A stretch of DNA of 64,000 nt, from NCBI GenBank assembly GCA_942492935.1, contig OW818654.1, forward strand, positions 3,472,001-3,536,000, in the 5' to 3' direction. The notes under the pieces were generated by a model. The model saw only the letters and a program-made list of their open reading frames with translations. It was not told the origin of the DNA and ran no database searches. Shown piece after piece: positions 61,591 to 64,000 of the stretch. Source of the DNA: JANJUO01 sp942492935 (GTDB taxonomy: Bacteria; Bacteroidota; Ignavibacteria; Kapaibacteriales; UBA2268). The translations under genes and the position numbers were made by a program. The stretch's first letter is position 1. Every line of letters begins with the position of its first letter.

Positions 61591-63135
61591 ATGTCCTTAA
61601 CTACGAGAATTATGGACTTTTTCACCAGAAAATCAAACGTGATGGTGGCAGAAACCGAGCAGTCAATCAAAAAGCAAGCTGCAATGGGAAAATTGACGGC
61701 ACGACAACGAATTGAAGCATTGCTTGATAATGGCTCTTTTCATGAATATGATTTATTTGTTGAGCACAGAGCAGAAGATTTTGGAATGGACAAGAAGTTT
61801 TTACCACGTGACGGTGTAATCACTGGTACTGGAGATATTGTTGGACATCCGATTTGCATTTATGCACAGGATTTTACAGTTGCTGGCGGCTCGCTTGGGC
61901 TTGCACATGCAAGAAAAATTACTAAAATTATGGACCACTCTGTAAAATTAGGCATTCCTTTAATAGGAATTAACGACTCAGGTGGTGCAAGAATTCAGGA
62001 AGGAGTAAATTCACTTGCTGGATATGGCGAAATATTCTTTAGAAATACGTTAGCATCTGGTGTAATTCCACAGATTTCGGTAATACTTGGTCCTTGTGCC
62101 GGTGGTGCCGTTTATTCACCAGCTCTAACTGACTTTGTGTTCGTTGTGGATAAAATTTCCAAAATGTTTATCACAGGTCCAGAAGTAATCAAAACCGTAT
62201 TAGGTGAAGAAATTTCAATGGAAGACCTCGGTGGAGCAAGGATTCATTCAGAAATTACAGGTAATGCCCATTTCTTTGCAGAATCTGAATTGGAGTGTTT
62301 CGAGCAAATTAAAAGATTAGTTTCGTTCATACCTTGGAATTCTACAAAAAAAGCAGAGAAATTTCCTGCTAAACCACCAAAAGCAAAATACAATATCAGC
62401 AATATTATTCCCAAAGAGTCAACACAACCTTATGATGTTAGGGATATAATTCGTTGTATAGCAGATGATTCTGATTTTTTGGAAGTACAAGAACATTTTG
62501 CAGCTAATATAGTTATTGGTTTTGCAAGATTGAATGGTCAAACAATTGGTATTGTTGGAAATCAGCCATTAGTTCTTGCCGGAGTTCTTGATGTGGATTC
62601 ATCTGACAAAGCTGGTAGATTTATTCGCTTTTGTGATTCATTCAATATACCACTTCTTACATTAGTTGATTTGCCGGGATATTTGCCGGGCATAGACCAA
62701 GAACATGCTGGAGTTATCAGACACGGTGCAAAAATATTATATGCTTATAGTGAAGCAACTGTTGCAAAAATTACAGTGATTTTGCGTAAAGCTTATGGTG
62801 GTGGTTATATAGCAATGTGTTCTAAACATTTGGGAGCTGATTTTGTTTTTGCGTTACCAACTGCTGAAATAGCTGTGATGGGACCTGAAGGTGCAGCAAA
62901 TATTATTTTCAAAAAAGAAATTACTGAAGCATCAGACCCAGATGCTATGCGAAAAATTAAAGTTGATGAATATACTCAGAAATTTGCAAATCCTTACAAA
63001 GCTGCATCAGCTGGATATATTGACGCTGTAATTACTGCTGAAGAAGTTAGAGAACACGTTTTACATGCTTTACACATTGCAGAAGACAAGAAAGAATTTA
63101 GACCTTCACGCAAACACGGTATTCCACCATTTTAG
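61591..63135 (+). CDS. Acyl-CoA carboxylase beta subunit (propionyl/methylmalonyl-CoA type carboxyltransferase)
   Basis: 514 residues, the normal length. The two crotonase-like halves of biotin-dependent carboxyltransferases are clear. Half one has GKLTARQRIEALLDNGSF, FTVAGGSLGLAHARKI, LIGINDSGGARIQEG and GPCAGGAVYSPALTDF. Half two has VRDIIRCIADDSDFLEVQ, TLVDLPGYLPGIDQEHAG, LRKAYGGGYIAMCSKHLGAD and PTAEIAVMGPEGAANIIF. It moves carboxyl groups between carboxybiotin and propionyl-CoA (or methylmalonyl-CoA). The biotin carrier gene follows nine bases later. A biotin carboxylase or a sodium-pump decarboxylase subunit is not in the window, so carboxylase and decarboxylase roles cannot be told apart. 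Confidence 0.93.
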   Translation: MSLTTRIMDFFTRKSNVMVAETEQSIKKQAAMGKLTARQRIEALLDNGSFHEYDLFVEHRAEDFGMDKKFLPRDGVITGTGDIVGHPICIYAQDFTVAGGSLGLAHARKITKIMDHSVKLGIPLIGINDSGGARIQEGVNSLAGYGEIFFRNTLASGVIPQISVILGPCAGGAVYSPALTDFVFVVDKISKMFITGPEVIKTVLGEEISMEDLGGARIHSEITGNAHFFAESELECFEQIKRLVSFIPWNSTKKAEKFPAKPPKAKYNISNIIPKESTQPYDVRDIIRCIADDSDFLEVQEHFAANIVIGFARLNGQTIGIVGNQPLVLAGVLDVDSSDKAGRFIRFCDSFNIPLLTLVDLPGYLPGIDQEHAGVIRHGAKILYAYSEATVAKITVILRKAYGGGYIAMCSKHLGADFVFALPTAEIAVMGPEGAANIIFKKEITEASDPDAMRKIKVDEYTQKFANPYKAASAGYIDAVITAEEVREHVLHALHIAEDKKEFRPSRKHGIPPF

Positions 63136-63144
63136 GACATTACT

Positions 63145-63462
63145 ATGGAAGAATTGAACAAATTATATCTGCTAAATATTGATGATAGCCAATACGAAAC
63201 TCGTATTACTAAAAAATTTATTCAAAGAAAGCGATATAAACCAATTGATACGAAAAAAGTAACAGCTTTTATTCCAGGAACAATCAGGGATATTTTTGTT
63301 AAAGAAGGGCAGCAAGTTAGCTTAGGACAAGATATTTTAATTCTCGAAGCAATGAAAATGAAAAATATAGTAAAAGCACCTGAAGCAGGTATTGTGAAGA
63401 GAATTTATTTCCGTTCTGAACAGCGCGTTGCAAAAAATGAATTACTTTTTGAAATGGAATAA
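63145..63462 (+). CDS. Biotin carboxyl carrier protein
   Basis: 105 residues. The C-terminal ~70 residues form the biotinyl domain with EAMKM at 68-72, Lys71 being the biotinylated residue; FIPGTIRDIFVKEGQQVSLGQDIL and NIVKAPEAGIVKRIYF surround it. The N-terminal 35 residues are a basic non-conserved extension. It works with the preceding carboxyltransferase. Confidence 0.93.
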   Translation: MEELNKLYLLNIDDSQYETRITKKFIQRKRYKPIDTKKVTAFIPGTIRDIFVKEGQQVSLGQDILILEAMKMKNIVKAPEAGIVKRIYFRSEQRVAKNELLFEME

Positions 63463-63479
63463 AATATCTAAAAAAATTA

Positions 63480-63510
63480 TGTGCCACATTTAAAAAATGT
63501 GGCACATATA
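63480..63510. terminator. Hairpin between convergent genes
   Basis: ATGTGCCACATTT/AAATGTGGCACAT, a ~13-bp stem 20 bases after the biotin carrier gene and 12 bases before the stop of the converging efflux gene. A related palindrome sits at 35036-35057. Confidence 0.7.
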
Positions 63511-63521
63511 ATATTTCACAT

Positions 63522-64000
63522 TTAAACTAAACTACCTTCTAATTTTAGTTTTCTTCTTATCCAGATTAATGTCTTTGCTACCAACATATATGCAGCTGGA
63601 ATTACAAATAAAGTTAAGACTGTTGAAGCAATAAAACCACCAATTGATACTACACCAAGTGGCTTACTCATTTCAGCTCCAGTTGAACCAATACCGACCG
63701 CCATTGGATACATACCAAGAATTAAAGCAACCGTGGACATAATGATAGGTTTCAACTTTGTTGGACCTGCTTCAAGTAAAGCATCTTTTACATTATATCC
63801 TTTTTCTCTTATCAATTGATTAGTATAATCCAATAGCAAAATCGCATTATTCACCACAATTCCAATGAGCATAATTACCCCCATCATTGAAGTTAATCCA
63901 AAATTTGTATCAGTATAGTACATAAGCATAAACACACCAATCATACCAAGTGGCATTGTTAATAAAATTAGAACAGGTTGCCATAAGCTTTCAAGAATTG
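63522..64000 (-). CDS. RND efflux transporter permease, C-terminal part (cut by window end)
   Basis: About 159 codons visible. The frame stays open to the window edge (ESLWQPVLILLTMPLGMIGVF), so the start lies beyond. The last membrane segments of an AcrB/HAE1-type pump are clear: SMMGVIMLIGIVVNNAILLLDY, DALLEAGPTKLKPIIMSTVALILGM, MSKPLGVVSIGGFIASTVLTLFVIPAAY. Proton-driven export of drugs or metals as part of a tripartite system; substrate cannot be told. Confidence 0.92.
   Translation of the reverse strand, partial: ILESLWQPVLILLTMPLGMIGVFMLMYYTDTNFGLTSMMGVIMLIGIVVNNAILLLDYTNQLIREKGYNVKDALLEAGPTKLKPIIMSTVALILGMYPMAVGIGSTGAEMSKPLGVVSIGGFIASTVLTLFVIPAAYMLVAKTLIWIRRKLKLEGSLV

Overview
The window looks like chromosomal DNA of a low-GC Bacteroidota-type bacterium (FCB group). 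Four things support this. Several secreted proteins end in type IX secretion (T9SS) sorting domains. Three RNA or protein genes have a TAnnTTTG-type -7 promoter element. PD40/OmpA cell-envelope proteins are present. There are many lineage-typical dispersed palindromes. The T9SS tail carrying the CGSIG...SEGEG segments and the repeat families remind me of Kapabacteria/Ignavibacteria-like genomes, but that placement is inference.

Positions 1 to about 16.5 kb are an accessory defence island. It opens with a frameshifted IS4-type transposase. A decayed and an intact copy of an RteC-like gene, in inverted orientation, then bracket the cargo. The cargo is one plus-strand defence operon: a RloA-like ATPase, a RloB-like protein, a type ISP/IIG-like restriction-modification enzyme split in two around a DUF3800 gene, and an OLD-type ATPase-TOPRIM nuclease. 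After it come minus-strand single genes (YdeI/OmpD-associated, antibiotic-biosynthesis monooxygenase, KAP NTPase) with an attC-like palindrome. An excisionase-like HTH gene and two copies of a helically phased TTGT array complete the island.

Positions 16.5 to 32 kb carry secreted T9SS cargo. There is a beta-propeller protein and a 1708-residue surface protein, then an ECF sigma/anti-sigma-like operon with a lipoprotein and a cysteine-rich secreted protein, then further cysteine-rich and Asp-box T9SS proteins. Three candidate minus-strand small RNAs lie between these genes; two of them belong to one duplicated cassette that resembles part of SRP RNA.

Positions 32 to 40.1 kb hold a second defence/conflict region: a small alpha/beta hydrolase, a PARIS-like ATPase/DUF4435 pair, a restriction-modification gene remnant, an RHS polymorphic-toxin gene with two tandem immunity-like lipoproteins and an orphan RHS core, and a tyrosine recombinase.

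Positions 40.6 to 64 kb are mostly core genome: RsmI with a very unusual R/G/S-rich repeat tail, SRP RNA, tRNA-Arg(TCT), MurA, a WG-repeat protein, another T9SS propeller protein, MltG, a VWA-OmpA-SPOR lipoprotein, a ClpB lacking its first ATPase domain, a PD40-OmpA protein with a partner barrel, two membrane transporters, outer-membrane barrels, an acyl-CoA carboxylase beta subunit with its biotin carrier, and the end of an RND efflux pump. All family names were assigned by reading motifs, without any database search.
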